DNA of 64,000 bases from Thomasclavelia sp047249845 (GCF_047249845.1 NZ_JBKTWO010000011.1:1-64000); one strand, 5' to 3'; shown: positions 43,522 through 52,212, counted from the first letter of the stretch. Made by a program: numbers and translations. Notes: generated from the letters alone by a model not told the origin.

Positions 43522-43814
43522 TGACGACAGATCAAGAAAAAGAATTAATTAGTATAATGATTAAAATTTATGAAGATGGAAATAAAGTTGATTTAAGTGA
43601 ATTAAGAAATTATGCTTTTAAACGAATTGAATACTGTCCTCGTAAAGATGAAAAGACATTTTGTTCATCATGTCCAATTCATTGCTATCAAAAAGAATAT
43701 CGTCAAAGAATTAAAAAGGTAATGAAATATTCGGGAAAGAGAATATTATTTAAATATCCTATAATTACTATAAAACATTTAATAAATACGATTAAATATG
43801 CTATAAAAAACTAA
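43521..43814 (+). CDS. YgbA-family protein (nitrous oxide-stimulated promoter family)
   Basis: A 97-residue protein carrying RIEYCPRKDEKTFCSSCPIHCY followed by RIKKVMKYSGKRILF. This is the conserved core of the YgbA family, in which four cysteines could bind a metal or cluster. In enterobacteria ygbA belongs to the NsrR regulon and helps growth under nitrosative stress. Here it overlaps the CydC-like gene by one base and closes the operon. The family match is from memory of the cysteine pattern. Confidence 0.8.
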   Translation: MTTDQEKELISIMIKIYEDGNKVDLSELRNYAFKRIEYCPRKDEKTFCSSCPIHCYQKEYRQRIKKVMKYSGKRILFKYPIITIKHLINTIKYAIKN

Positions 43815-43861
43815 AATAATTGTTTGGTTTATGTTATGATAGTTAGCAGTGAGGTGTCTAA

Positions 43862-44356
43862 ATGGAGAGTATTGAAACCCAACGTTTAATAATTAGAGAA
43901 TTAGATATGTCTGATGCTAAACGTTTAAGCGAGTATCGTAATAAAAAAGAGGTAGCATTCTACCAATCGTGGTGGCGATATTCATATAATAAAGCAGTTA
44001 AAAGAATTGAATATTGTTTAGAGCATCCTTTTGATGGGACAAGAGGCAGTTATCAATTAGGAGTAGTATTAAAGAATAATAATTACTTGATAGGCGATTA
44101 TTTTTTAGAAGTTATTGAGCCTACTTCAGTAACTATTGGTTATACATTTGATAGTGATTTTTGGCATTGTGGATATGCAACAGAATCATTTAAAGTGTTA
44201 CTTGATATACTCAAAAATGATTATAAATTTAAAAGGGTTTTTGCTCATGTTTATAGTGATAATTTTCGTTCAATTAGATTATTAAAAAAAATGGGGTTTA
44301 TCCAATATGAAAAATCTATTGTAATGGGCGATATAGGATTTAAATTGGAGCTATAA
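43862..44356 (+). CDS. GNAT N-acetyltransferase (RimJ/RimL-like)
   Basis: A 164-residue acetyltransferase. It starts ETQRLIIRELDMSDA, the hallmark of the RimJ/RimL-like group. The acetyl-CoA region is DFWHCGYATESFKVLL, then FAHVYSDNFRSIRLLKKMGF. The substrate is unknown. GAGGTG precedes the ATG, and an extended -10 TGTTATGAT lies at 43832-43840, so it probably has its own promoter. A terminator follows at 44373. Confidence 0.9.
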   Translation: MESIETQRLIIRELDMSDAKRLSEYRNKKEVAFYQSWWRYSYNKAVKRIEYCLEHPFDGTRGSYQLGVVLKNNNYLIGDYFLEVIEPTSVTIGYTFDSDFWHCGYATESFKVLLDILKNDYKFKRVFAHVYSDNFRSIRLLKKMGFIQYEKSIVMGDIGFKLEL

Positions 44357-44372
44357 TATAGGTAAGGTTATA

Positions 44373-44413
44373 AAAGCGTTAATTATTATTTTTACAATAG
44401 TTTAACGTTTTTT
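44373..44413 (+). terminator. Terminator after the acetyltransferase
   Basis: CGTTAA (44377) pairs with TTAACG (44402), extended by A-T pairs, followed by seven T residues. Confidence 0.7.
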
Positions 44414-44800
44414 TAATTTAAGCAAATTTCACGATTGTAGTTATTGCAAATATAGAAAATATTGGCTTGTAATTTAGATGGTTAAAAAAATGATTTTGAT
44501 TTAATGAGGAAATAAAAATATTTCAAACAACTTTACAGAAATATTTCTTTAAATTTTGAGTAGAAAATAGTATATGAGAAAGAAAAAATTATAAAAAGAC
44601 GCAGATGAAAAAAATATTGAAAGTAATAAAAAGGACTTTCTTATAATATTACTTATTTGATAGATGTGTGTTGGAAGGAAATTTTTAATAAGTGTTAGAT
44701 GTTGATAGTCATTAGTTTGACTAATTTTCTAATTTTTTTACTAATATTTGAAAAAAGTAGTTTAATTTATACGAAATTATTTAGATGTTTGTAATTAAGA
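44414..44800. other. Gap upstream of spoIIE
   Basis: About 390 very AT-rich bases without a supported gene. A weak hairpin GAAAGT/ACTTTC lies near 44618-44641. I see no other ordered element apart from the spoIIE promoter region listed separately. Confidence 0.5.
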
Positions 44801-44805
44801 TTAAA

Positions 44806-44840
44806 AAACGACAAATTATTTATTGATAAGTTCATATAAT
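44806..44840 (+). promoter_or_regulatory. spoIIE promoter with possible Spo0A box
   Basis: TATAAT at 44835-44840 is about 22 bases before the ATG. On the minus strand TTTGTCG (44815-44809) matches the core of the Spo0A box and overlaps the -35 position, as in Spo0A-activated promoters. The -35 itself is poor, which fits an activated promoter. Confidence 0.45.
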
Positions 44841-44861
44841 CAATAGTACGAGGTGAATGAA

Positions 44862-47069
44862 ATGGATTTGTCAGTAGAAAAGACTAAAACAAAAATAAAG
44901 AATATTGGAATGACTTATATTTCAATTTTTGGATTAACCCTCTTTCTAAGCTTAATAAAAATATATGATACATCATTATGTTTTGTAATCCCTATGCTAG
45001 TAATATCATTTATATGTGGATACCGGCATATAATTGTATATTTAAGTGCATTAGTTTTAACAACATACCTGTCCTACGAAAACTATATGTTATTACTAAT
45101 TTCTCTTACTAGTATAATACTTATGCAAATAGTGATGCATTTTAAATTTGTTAAAAGTAAATATATTGCCCTTATAGTTACTTTAGTAAGTTTAATTTTT
45201 TTATACATATATAAATATAACTATATAGAAGTATTAGTAATCCTATCCTTTACATTAATACATAGTTTATTATGCTTAGAAGTGGTCCCTATCTTTATTC
45301 ATAACACAATTGAAGTATATACAAATAAACGAATGATGATTCTTTCAGTGATGATAATGCTAGCCATCATTTCATTAGTGGAAGTAAATCAAGTGTATAT
45401 GATGATATTACTTCGGTTCTATTTATTATTAAGTGTATTTTATTTAAATATAAATAGTACTATGCCCACAATTTTATATATATCAATCATATTAATGTTT
45501 ATTAATCCTTTACTTAAAGATGAAATACTATCATTAATCCTTCCTTTTAGTATTTTCTTTATGTATAAACCCCAAAACAAATTAGTTTGTTCAACATTGT
45601 ATATTTTAAGTCATTTAATTCTTCCATTTTTTATAGAGTATGATTATTACTATCATAATTTTATTATAATAGTAAGTGCAGCTTTATTTTTATTCATTCC
45701 TACTTTCAAACGTAAACCAAAATTGCTTAGTGAGGATTATAAAAATATTACTAGTCGTAATAAATTAATTCAACGTGCTAATACATTCGCCTCTTTATTT
45801 AAACAATTGACAAGTATATTTCAAGAAGCAAACCGTAATGTTAATGTAGGAGAATTCGTTGGATATGTCTATGAAGATGTATGTTTACATTGTCCTAGCC
45901 GTGATTTGTGTTTTTATCGTGATGGCAGCGTGAGTCGATTGGGTAAGTTGATAAATAAGGGTTTTAAATCAAAATATAGTGATGAAGATTTAAAATATAT
46001 AAAAAGTAATTGTATTAGTCCAAATAAGTTTTTAAATGGAATTAGTGAATATAAGGAAAGTTATGAAAAAATAAAAAGAGTTAATCAAGAAAATTCTCAT
46101 TTGAAAAAAGATTTATTTTATGAATTTTCATTATTAAGTGAAGTTTTTGATAATTTTAGTAATTCATTAGAAGAAATGCCATTTGGTGATGATCAATTAA
46201 AAGAACATTTATTAGGATATCAATTTAATATTACATATTTGTATAAACATCAAATATCATTAGATGTTTATACAATAGAAATAGGATTAATGGATATAAA
46301 TAGTAATGAGGTAATAAATGAACTTGTTCCTATTATTGAAAATTATTTAAATGAATCATTAGAGGTTGTTTCGATACAAGATTCTATGCATCATTTGGGA
46401 TATACATCAGTAGTCTTAAAACACCAGCAAAATTATTCTTTGCAATTTGGGTTTCAACAATATTCTTTAGAACCATTAAATTGTGGAGATTCTTTTAGTG
46501 CCTTTCATCAGGATAATCTTCATTATTTAGCATTGAGTGATGGAATGGGACAAGGTAAAATGGCAGCTGCTGAAAGTAAACTAACGCTAGAAGTTTTATC
46601 TAAATTGATTTTAAATGGAATAAGTTTAAAAGATACTATTGACTCTATTAATGCTTTATTAAAAATAAAAAATAGAAATGATATGTTTACAACATTAGAT
46701 TTATGCAATATTAATCTTGCTAATGCAAAAATGAAATTAATCAAATATGGTGCTAATCCAAGCTATCATATTAGAAATGGGATTGTTGAAAAAATTGCTA
46801 CTAATTCTTTACCAGTGGGAATTGTTTCTAAATTAAAAATGGCAAGTTATGAAATGTTATTAAATAATAATGATCTTATTATTATGTCTAGTGATGGAAC
46901 AGGGGAGAGATTTGAACAAATTATTAATAAAAATATTAAACTATTTAATCAGTTACATCCCCAAGAGATTTCAACTTTATTAATGAATCAAGTCTTGGAA
47001 GAAAATAATCTAGATGATATAAGTATTGTTGTGATTAAAATAGTCAAAACAGCTGAGGATTTAAATTAG
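44862..47069 (+). CDS. spoIIE: Stage II sporulation protein E (PP2C phosphatase)
   Basis: SpoIIE dephosphorylates the anti-anti-sigma factor SpoIIAA in the forespore to release sigma-F, and helps place the polar septum. The 735-residue protein has about ten membrane segments in residues 15-290. The central region has CLHCPSRDLCF, and the C-terminal PP2C-type phosphatase has NCGDSFSAF, LSDGMGQGKMAAAES and IIMSSDGTGE. This three-part plan is specific to SpoIIE. A GTG at 44853 opens the frame, but it is part of the GAGGTG ribosome site, so the ATG at 44862 is used. tilS, hprT and ftsH follow, as in Bacillus. Its presence argues for a spore-former. Confidence 0.95.
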   Translation: MDLSVEKTKTKIKNIGMTYISIFGLTLFLSLIKIYDTSLCFVIPMLVISFICGYRHIIVYLSALVLTTYLSYENYMLLLISLTSIILMQIVMHFKFVKSKYIALIVTLVSLIFLYIYKYNYIEVLVILSFTLIHSLLCLEVVPIFIHNTIEVYTNKRMMILSVMIMLAIISLVEVNQVYMMILLRFYLLLSVFYLNINSTMPTILYISIILMFINPLLKDEILSLILPFSIFFMYKPQNKLVCSTLYILSHLILPFFIEYDYYYHNFIIIVSAALFLFIPTFKRKPKLLSEDYKNITSRNKLIQRANTFASLFKQLTSIFQEANRNVNVGEFVGYVYEDVCLHCPSRDLCFYRDGSVSRLGKLINKGFKSKYSDEDLKYIKSNCISPNKFLNGISEYKESYEKIKRVNQENSHLKKDLFYEFSLLSEVFDNFSNSLEEMPFGDDQLKEHLLGYQFNITYLYKHQISLDVYTIEIGLMDINSNEVINELVPIIENYLNESLEVVSIQDSMHHLGYTSVVLKHQQNYSLQFGFQQYSLEPLNCGDSFSAFHQDNLHYLALSDGMGQGKMAAAESKLTLEVLSKLILNGISLKDTIDSINALLKIKNRNDMFTTLDLCNINLANAKMKLIKYGANPSYHIRNGIVEKIATNSLPVGIVSKLKMASYEMLLNNNDLIIMSSDGTGERFEQIINKNIKLFNQLHPQEISTLLMNQVLEENNLDDISIVVIKIVKTAEDLN

Positions 47070-47092
47070 GTCGTTTATTAACGATCTTTTTC
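47068..47092 (+). terminator. Terminator after spoIIE
   Basis: Stem AGGTCGTT/AACGATCT (47068-47075 and 47080-47087, one G-U pair) and a T tract, overlapping the spoIIE stop. A new extended -10 TGTTATAAT lies just before tilS. Confidence 0.75.
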
Positions 47093-47165
47093 TATGAAAG
47101 TTTAAAATTAGTATGTTATTAAAAGGATTATTTGTTATAATAGTGAAGATACTTGAGGTGATGAA

Positions 47166-48410
47166 ATGATAGATATAGAAAAACTATTAGATTTAAATCA
47201 ATTATATGTGGTAGGTGTATCTGGAGGCTGTGATTCAATGGCTTTATTAGATAATATGTATAAAAAAGGGTTTAAAATCGTTGTTTGCCATGTTAATTAT
47301 CACTTAAGAGATGATAGTGATCTTGATCAAGAAACAGTTTTACAGTACTGTAGTAAATATCAAATACCTTGTTATGTTCGCGAAATAAATAAAAAAGAGT
47401 ATAGAAAAGATAATTTTCAAAGTCAGGCAAGAAAACTTCGCTATGAATTTTATTACCAAATTGCTTGTAAATATGGGGTTAAGAAAGTTGTTTTAGCCCA
47501 TCATTTAGATGATGTAATTGAAAATATAATTATGCAGATACAACGTCATAATACAAAAGGCTACTTAGGAATTAAAGATATTAGCGAAGTTTGTGGATTA
47601 ACTATTTTAAGACCATTTTTAAATATTAAAAAACAAGTATTACGAGATTATTGTCATGATAACAATGTTAGATATCGTGATGATTATACAAATTTTGAAA
47701 CTGAGTTTACTCGTGATTTTGTTCGCAATATAACACTTAAAAAATATTCAGAGCAACAGATAAATGATTTATTATATAATGCAAAACTGCATAATCAGAG
47801 ATATTTAAGTAATGTAGAAAAATTAAAAAAGTATCTTGACTTGTATCATGACCAAAATAAGATTGATTATCAGATAATTCCAAAAGATATTTTAGAGGAA
47901 TTTATCTATGAAATAATTAAAGAAATCGTTTATCCACCTTTAATCAGTGATTCTTTAATTAAAGAGGTTATTAAACAAATTAAAAGTAACAAACCAAATA
48001 TTAAAATGGATTTACCTGTTAATATTAGGTTCATAAAAGAATATAATAATATACATGTTTCAAAATTGAAAAATAGCATAAGCTATTGTTTAAAATATGA
48101 GCAATTAGTTTATGATAAACATGAGCACTTTTATTTAAGCGAAGTAGGTCATTTAAATGAAGGTATTTATTTGACAAAAGAGGATTTTCCTATTACGATA
48201 AGGTCATCTCGGCCTGGAGATGTAATTAATACTGCAGGTGGGACTAAAAAAGTATCGCGTCTATATATTGATAATAAAATTCCTAAAAGTAAAAGAGAGA
48301 CTTGGCCGGTTGTAGAAAATAGTCAGGGAATGATTATTCTTGTACCACATCTTGCAAAAAATATTAGGTATTTATATTCAAAACCTAATTTATATGTGGT
48401 AAAATTATAG
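47166..48410 (+). CDS. tilS: tRNA(Ile)-lysidine synthase TilS
   Basis: TilS joins lysine to C34 of tRNA-Ile(CAU), changing its reading from AUG to AUA; it is essential in most bacteria. The PP-loop SGGCDSMALLDNM is near residue 20, followed by CHVNYHLRDDSD and LAHHLDD. The C-terminal domain has TIRSSRPGDVINTAGGTKKVSRLYIDNKIP-type sequence, so this is the long form at 414 residues. GAGGTG precedes the ATG. hprT follows closely, the conserved tilS-hprT-ftsH group. Confidence 0.96.
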   Translation: MIDIEKLLDLNQLYVVGVSGGCDSMALLDNMYKKGFKIVVCHVNYHLRDDSDLDQETVLQYCSKYQIPCYVREINKKEYRKDNFQSQARKLRYEFYYQIACKYGVKKVVLAHHLDDVIENIIMQIQRHNTKGYLGIKDISEVCGLTILRPFLNIKKQVLRDYCHDNNVRYRDDYTNFETEFTRDFVRNITLKKYSEQQINDLLYNAKLHNQRYLSNVEKLKKYLDLYHDQNKIDYQIIPKDILEEFIYEIIKEIVYPPLISDSLIKEVIKQIKSNKPNIKMDLPVNIRFIKEYNNIHVSKLKNSISYCLKYEQLVYDKHEHFYLSEVGHLNEGIYLTKEDFPITIRSSRPGDVINTAGGTKKVSRLYIDNKIPKSKRETWPVVENSQGMIILVPHLAKNIRYLYSKPNLYVVKL

Positions 48411-48432
48411 GCATATATGATTAGGAGTGAAC

Positions 48433-48966
48433 ATGATGCATAAGAATATAAAAGAAATCTTAATTACAGAAGAGCAAATTAGTGCTAAATGTAAAGAGTT
48501 AGGAAAGATTATTGATAAAGACTATGAAGGTAAAGAAGTCTTATTGGTAGGATTGTTGAAAGGATCTGTTCCTTTCATGGCAGAACTTTCGAAACATTTA
48601 AATAGTGATGTAACATTTGATTATATGAATGTTAGCAGTTATGATGGTGTTGAGTCAAAAACACTTGTTGTTAAACAAGATTTAAAGGAAGATGTAACTG
48701 GTAAAAATATTTTAATTGTTGAAGATATTCTTGATACAGGAAAAACATTATACAATGTTAAAGAAATGCTCTTAAAACGTAGAGCTAATAGTGTGAAAAT
48801 TGTAACGATGTTAGATAAAGCAGAAGGACGAGTTATTGATATGAAAGCTGATTATATTGGATTTACAATTCCTAATGCTTTTGTTGTTGGTTATGGATTG
48901 GATTTTAACGAAAGGTATCGCCAATTACCATATATTGGCATTTTAAAAGAAGAGTGTTATAAGTAA
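48433..48966 (+). CDS. hprT: Hypoxanthine phosphoribosyltransferase
   Basis: HprT converts hypoxanthine and guanine with PRPP to IMP and GMP. The PRPP-binding motif VEDILDTGKTL is near residue 98, with VGLLKGSVPFMAEL before it and FVVGYGLDFNERYR near the end. A GTG at 48427 opens the frame but overlaps the AGGAG site. ATG 48433 (5-base spacing) or 48436 (8 bases) are the likely starts; the first is given. In other Firmicutes it pairs with TilS to regulate ftsH; here ftsH begins 9 bases later. Confidence 0.95.
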   Translation: MMHKNIKEILITEEQISAKCKELGKIIDKDYEGKEVLLVGLLKGSVPFMAELSKHLNSDVTFDYMNVSSYDGVESKTLVVKQDLKEDVTGKNILIVEDILDTGKTLYNVKEMLLKRRANSVKIVTMLDKAEGRVIDMKADYIGFTIPNAFVVGYGLDFNERYRQLPYIGILKEECYK

Positions 48967-48975
48967 GGAGAGTTT

Positions 48976-50937
48976 ATGAACAATAAGAATGGATTATTAA
49001 AGTCAATTCTTCCCTGGCTATTAGTGTTAATCTTAATTGGGGGACTGGTTACTTTTATGAATCAAAGTAACAGTAAAGAAATTAAGTATAGTGAGTTTGT
49101 GGAAGTAGTACAAGATGAAAAGATTAAGGAAGTTGAGATAGTTCCTTCTTCTTTAGTAGTTGATGTTTCAGGTAAGTATACAAAGAAAAGTGATGGTAAA
49201 TCAACAGAGGTTGAGTTTACTACAACAATTCCTAATACTGAAGCAGAGATGCAATCATTAACAGGACTATTAAATGAAAAAGGAATTGAAACAACAATTG
49301 TAGATGCTAATGATCGCGGTATGTTTATGCGAATCATAGCGAATATTCTACCATATGTACTATTACTTGGAGGTATGTTCTTTATTTTTAGAATGATGTC
49401 TCAAGGTGGTGGAAATGCTAAAGCTTTTGATTTTGGTAATTCAAGAGCTAAATTAGAGAAAAATCAAACAACTAAATTTTCTGATGTTGCTGGTGCAGAT
49501 GAAGAAAAAGAGGAACTGAAAGAATTAGTTGCTTTTTTGAAAAATCCTAAGAAATTTGCACAGATGGGAGCCCGTATACCAAAAGGGGTATTATTGGTTG
49601 GACCACCAGGTACAGGTAAAACATTACTTGCAAGAGCTGTTTCTGGTGAAGCTAGTGTACCTTATTATTCAATCTCAGGTTCTGAGTTTGTAGAAATGTT
49701 TGTCGGAGTTGGTGCAGGACGTGTAAGAGATATGTTTAAAAAGGCTAAACAAACTGCTCCATGTATTATTTTTATTGATGAAATCGATGCTGTAGGTCGC
49801 CAAAGAGGAACTGGTATGGGTGGTGGACACGATGAACGTGAACAAACATTAAACCAGTTATTAGTTGAGATGGATGGGTTTAGTGGTAATGAAGGAATTA
49901 TCATCTTAGCAGCAACTAACCGTGCTGATGTTTTAGATCCTGCATTATTGCGCCCAGGACGTTTTGACCGTCAAATCCAGGTTGCTAATCCTGATAAAAA
50001 TGCACGTACAGAAATTTTAAAAGTACATGCTCGTAATAAAAAGTTTGCTCCAGATGTTGATTTCAGTAATATTGCTCAAAGAACACCAGGTTTTTCAGGA
50101 GCTGAGCTTGAAAATGTATTAAATGAAGCAGCTTTATTAGCTGTTCGTGAAGATCATAAAGTTATATCAATGGCAGATATTGATGAAGCAGTTGATCGTG
50201 TAATGGGTGGACCGGCTAAAAAATCACGTAAATATAGTGAAAAAGAACGTCGCTTAGTTGCTTATCATGAAGCTGGACATGCTGTGTTAGGTTTAACTTT
50301 GGAAGATGCTAATAAAGTACAAAAAGTTACTATTGTACCTCGTGGACAGGCAGGTGGTTATAACTTAATGACCCCTAAAGAAGAAACTTATTTTCAAACT
50401 AAAGCACAATTAGAAGCTAATATAGCAGGTTTTATGGGTGGACGTGTAGCTGAAGAAATTTTCTTTGGAGATGTAAGTTCAGGTGCTCATAATGATATTG
50501 AGCGAGCAACAAGAATTGCAAGAATGATGGTTACAGAGTTAGGTATGTCAGAATTAGGACCAATTAAATATGATTCTGAACAAGGGAATGTATTCTTAGG
50601 CCGTGATTATACACAACATAGTAATTCTCATTCTGGTCAAATCGCATATGAAATTGATGTTCAGGTTCGTAAGATTATTGATGAATGTTATGCTAAGGCA
50701 AAAGAAATAATTGAAGCCAACAAAGATAGATTGGTAACTATTGCTGATGCTTTATTAGAATATGAGACATTGGCTGGTGAACAAATTGAAGCATTATTCA
50801 ATACAGGTCAAATGTTAGACCGCCATGATGGAACGGCTGACCATAGTTCAGATGATTTATCGAATGAAGATAATTCTATTGATGATAATAAACCTTCATT
50901 TGATGATGCTGATGATTTATTAGATGATATGAAATAA
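48976..50937 (+). CDS. ftsH: ATP-dependent zinc metalloprotease FtsH
   Basis: FtsH is the membrane-bound AAA protease for quality control and regulated proteolysis. The 653-residue protein has two membrane segments (about 10-28 and 115-138) around an extracytoplasmic domain. The AAA module has Walker A GPPGTGKT, Walker B IIFIDEIDAVGRQR and pore loop SEFVEMFVGVGAGR. The second region of homology includes NRADVLDPALLRPGRFD, and the zinc site HEAGH is near residue 433. The acidic tail is rich in Asp and Ser. AAGGAG precedes the ATG. A terminator hairpin overlaps its stop. Confidence 0.97.
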   Translation: MNNKNGLLKSILPWLLVLILIGGLVTFMNQSNSKEIKYSEFVEVVQDEKIKEVEIVPSSLVVDVSGKYTKKSDGKSTEVEFTTTIPNTEAEMQSLTGLLNEKGIETTIVDANDRGMFMRIIANILPYVLLLGGMFFIFRMMSQGGGNAKAFDFGNSRAKLEKNQTTKFSDVAGADEEKEELKELVAFLKNPKKFAQMGARIPKGVLLVGPPGTGKTLLARAVSGEASVPYYSISGSEFVEMFVGVGAGRVRDMFKKAKQTAPCIIFIDEIDAVGRQRGTGMGGGHDEREQTLNQLLVEMDGFSGNEGIIILAATNRADVLDPALLRPGRFDRQIQVANPDKNARTEILKVHARNKKFAPDVDFSNIAQRTPGFSGAELENVLNEAALLAVREDHKVISMADIDEAVDRVMGGPAKKSRKYSEKERRLVAYHEAGHAVLGLTLEDANKVQKVTIVPRGQAGGYNLMTPKEETYFQTKAQLEANIAGFMGGRVAEEIFFGDVSSGAHNDIERATRIARMMVTELGMSELGPIKYDSEQGNVFLGRDYTQHSNSHSGQIAYEIDVQVRKIIDECYAKAKEIIEANKDRLVTIADALLEYETLAGEQIEALFNTGQMLDRHDGTADHSSDDLSNEDNSIDDNKPSFDDADDLLDDMK

Positions 50938-50957
50938 AGCGGTTACCGCTTTTTTTC
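50937..50957 (+). terminator. Terminator at the ftsH stop
   Basis: Stem AAGCGG/CCGCTT (50937-50942 and 50946-50951) with a TTA loop and a T tract. Confidence 0.8.
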
Positions 50958-50975
50958 ATATTTAGAGGTGAGAAA

Positions 50976-51068
50976 ATGAGTGAACGAAGCAAAAAAGTAT
51001 TTATATTGTTTATTGTTTTATGTATGATTATACCAATGATTTTATCATCGATTGCAGTATTTTTATAA
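50976..51068 (+). CDS. 30-residue single-span membrane peptide
   Basis: A short gene between ftsH and hslO. GAGGTG lies 5 bases before the ATG. The 30-residue product has a charged N-terminus (SERSKK) followed by about 22 hydrophobic residues with a central Pro. It would be a single membrane span. It fits between the ftsH terminator and the hslO ribosome site, with 14 bases to the hslO start, so it is likely co-transcribed with hslO. I do not recognise it. Small membrane peptides beside ftsH could affect the protease, but this is a guess. Confidence 0.5.
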   Translation: MSERSKKVFILFIVLCMIIPMILSSIAVFL

Positions 51069-51082
51069 GGAGAAAATTTTAT

Positions 51083-51952
51083 ATGAAAGATTATTTAGTT
51101 AGAGGTTTGGTAAATAGTAAAAATTGTCGAGTTTTTGCTTGTAATACTACTAAATTGCTTGATGTTGCTAGAAAAGATCATAATTTATGGCCAACAGCTT
51201 CAGCTGCTTTAGGTAGGATGATGTCTGCTACTTTAATGATGGCTAAAATGAATAAAAATAATGAAAAAGTGACTGTTGTTATAAATGGTGGAGGTCCAAT
51301 TGGAACAATGATCAGCGTTACTAATGGTGATGGTAATATTAAAGGGTTTGTTGCTAATCCGGAAGTTCACTATACTTATAACGATAGCGGTAAATTGGCT
51401 GTAGGGGTAGCTGTGGGGCATGAAGGTACTTTACAGGTTATCAAAGATATGGGATTGAAAGAGCCTTTTACAGGTTCTGTGCCTTTACAAACTGGTGAAA
51501 TTGGAGATGATTTTAGCTATTATTTTGCGGTTAGTGAGCAAACGCCATCTGTAGTTTCAGTTGGAGTATTGGTTAATGATACTAATGAGATTTTGGCTTC
51601 AGGGGGATTTATTATTCAGTTATTGCCAGAAGCTACTGAAGAAGATATAACTTATATAGAAAATGTTGTTAAAAAGTGTCCACCTGTTTCTCAACTAATT
51701 AATAATGGAAAGACTCCAGAAGAAATTTTGAAACTTTTATTTGATGATGTTGAGATTACAGAAAAACAGGATTTATTTTTTAAATGTGATTGTTCTAAAG
51801 ATAAACTTTCTAAAGCACTGATTACTATTGGTAAAGATGAGTTAAATTCAATGATTGAAAAGGATCATGGTTGTCAGCTTCATTGTCAGTTTTGTAATAC
51901 AGAGTATAATTTCAGTGAGGAAGAACTGAAAGAAATTGTTGATAAGATATAG
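51083..51952 (+). CDS. hslO: Redox-regulated chaperone Hsp33
   Basis: Hsp33 is a holdase activated when its zinc is lost on oxidation. The 289-residue protein has the N-terminal domain starting KDYLVRGL and GPIGTMISV-type glycines. The C-terminal zinc site is made of CDC (near 241) and HCQFC (near 270), with all four cysteines present. The frame opens at 51020, but AAGGAG before the ATG at 51083 and the family start fix the position. It comes after ftsH as in Bacillus and is ended by a hairpin at 51956. Confidence 0.96.
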   Translation: MKDYLVRGLVNSKNCRVFACNTTKLLDVARKDHNLWPTASAALGRMMSATLMMAKMNKNNEKVTVVINGGGPIGTMISVTNGDGNIKGFVANPEVHYTYNDSGKLAVGVAVGHEGTLQVIKDMGLKEPFTGSVPLQTGEIGDDFSYYFAVSEQTPSVVSVGVLVNDTNEILASGGFIIQLLPEATEEDITYIENVVKKCPPVSQLINNGKTPEEILKLLFDDVEITEKQDLFFKCDCSKDKLSKALITIGKDELNSMIEKDHGCQLHCQFCNTEYNFSEEELKEIVDKI

Positions 51953-51955
51953 AAG

Positions 51956-51981
51956 AGAAAATATTACATTTTCTTTTTTTA
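51956..51981 (+). terminator. Terminator after hslO
   Basis: Stem AGAAAAT/ATTTTCT (51956-51962 and 51968-51974) with an ATTAC loop and a T tract. Confidence 0.8.
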
Positions 51982-51997
51982 TAGTTTAAAGATTATT

Positions 51998-52123
51998 TAA
52001 AATAAAAGAAAGGCGGGGGAAGCCTTTCTTTTAGTTGGTTTACCAACATATTTAGGAATATAACTAACTCGATAACTTACGTCTATTTCGGGGAGGAAAA
52101 TAGCGGGGAAGTGTAAGTTATCT
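51998..52123 (-). ncRNA. Candidate C-rich small RNA 5
   Basis: The minus strand folds into three hairpins. The first is GAUAACUUAC paired with GUAAGUUAUC (52122-52113 and 52080-52071). Inside it sit an unpaired CUUCCCCG and an inner hairpin CUAUUU/AAAUAG whose loop reads UCCUCCCCG. The second is GUUGG/CCAAC (52047-52034). The third is an 11-bp terminator (52032-52022 and 52014-52004) with loop UUCCCCC and a T-rich tail. A -10-like CATAATAAT lies at 52135-52127. hslO already has its own terminator, and both neighbours are plus-strand genes. About 125 bases, no open frame. The stems are long and exact; transcription is inferred. Confidence 0.55.
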
Positions 52124-52212
52124 GTAATTATTATGAACAGGTTAAAGATTTTTAAACATTTATATTTCTTTTTTTTTAAATAATTGATAAGATACCATTG
52201 AGGAGTGAGTTA

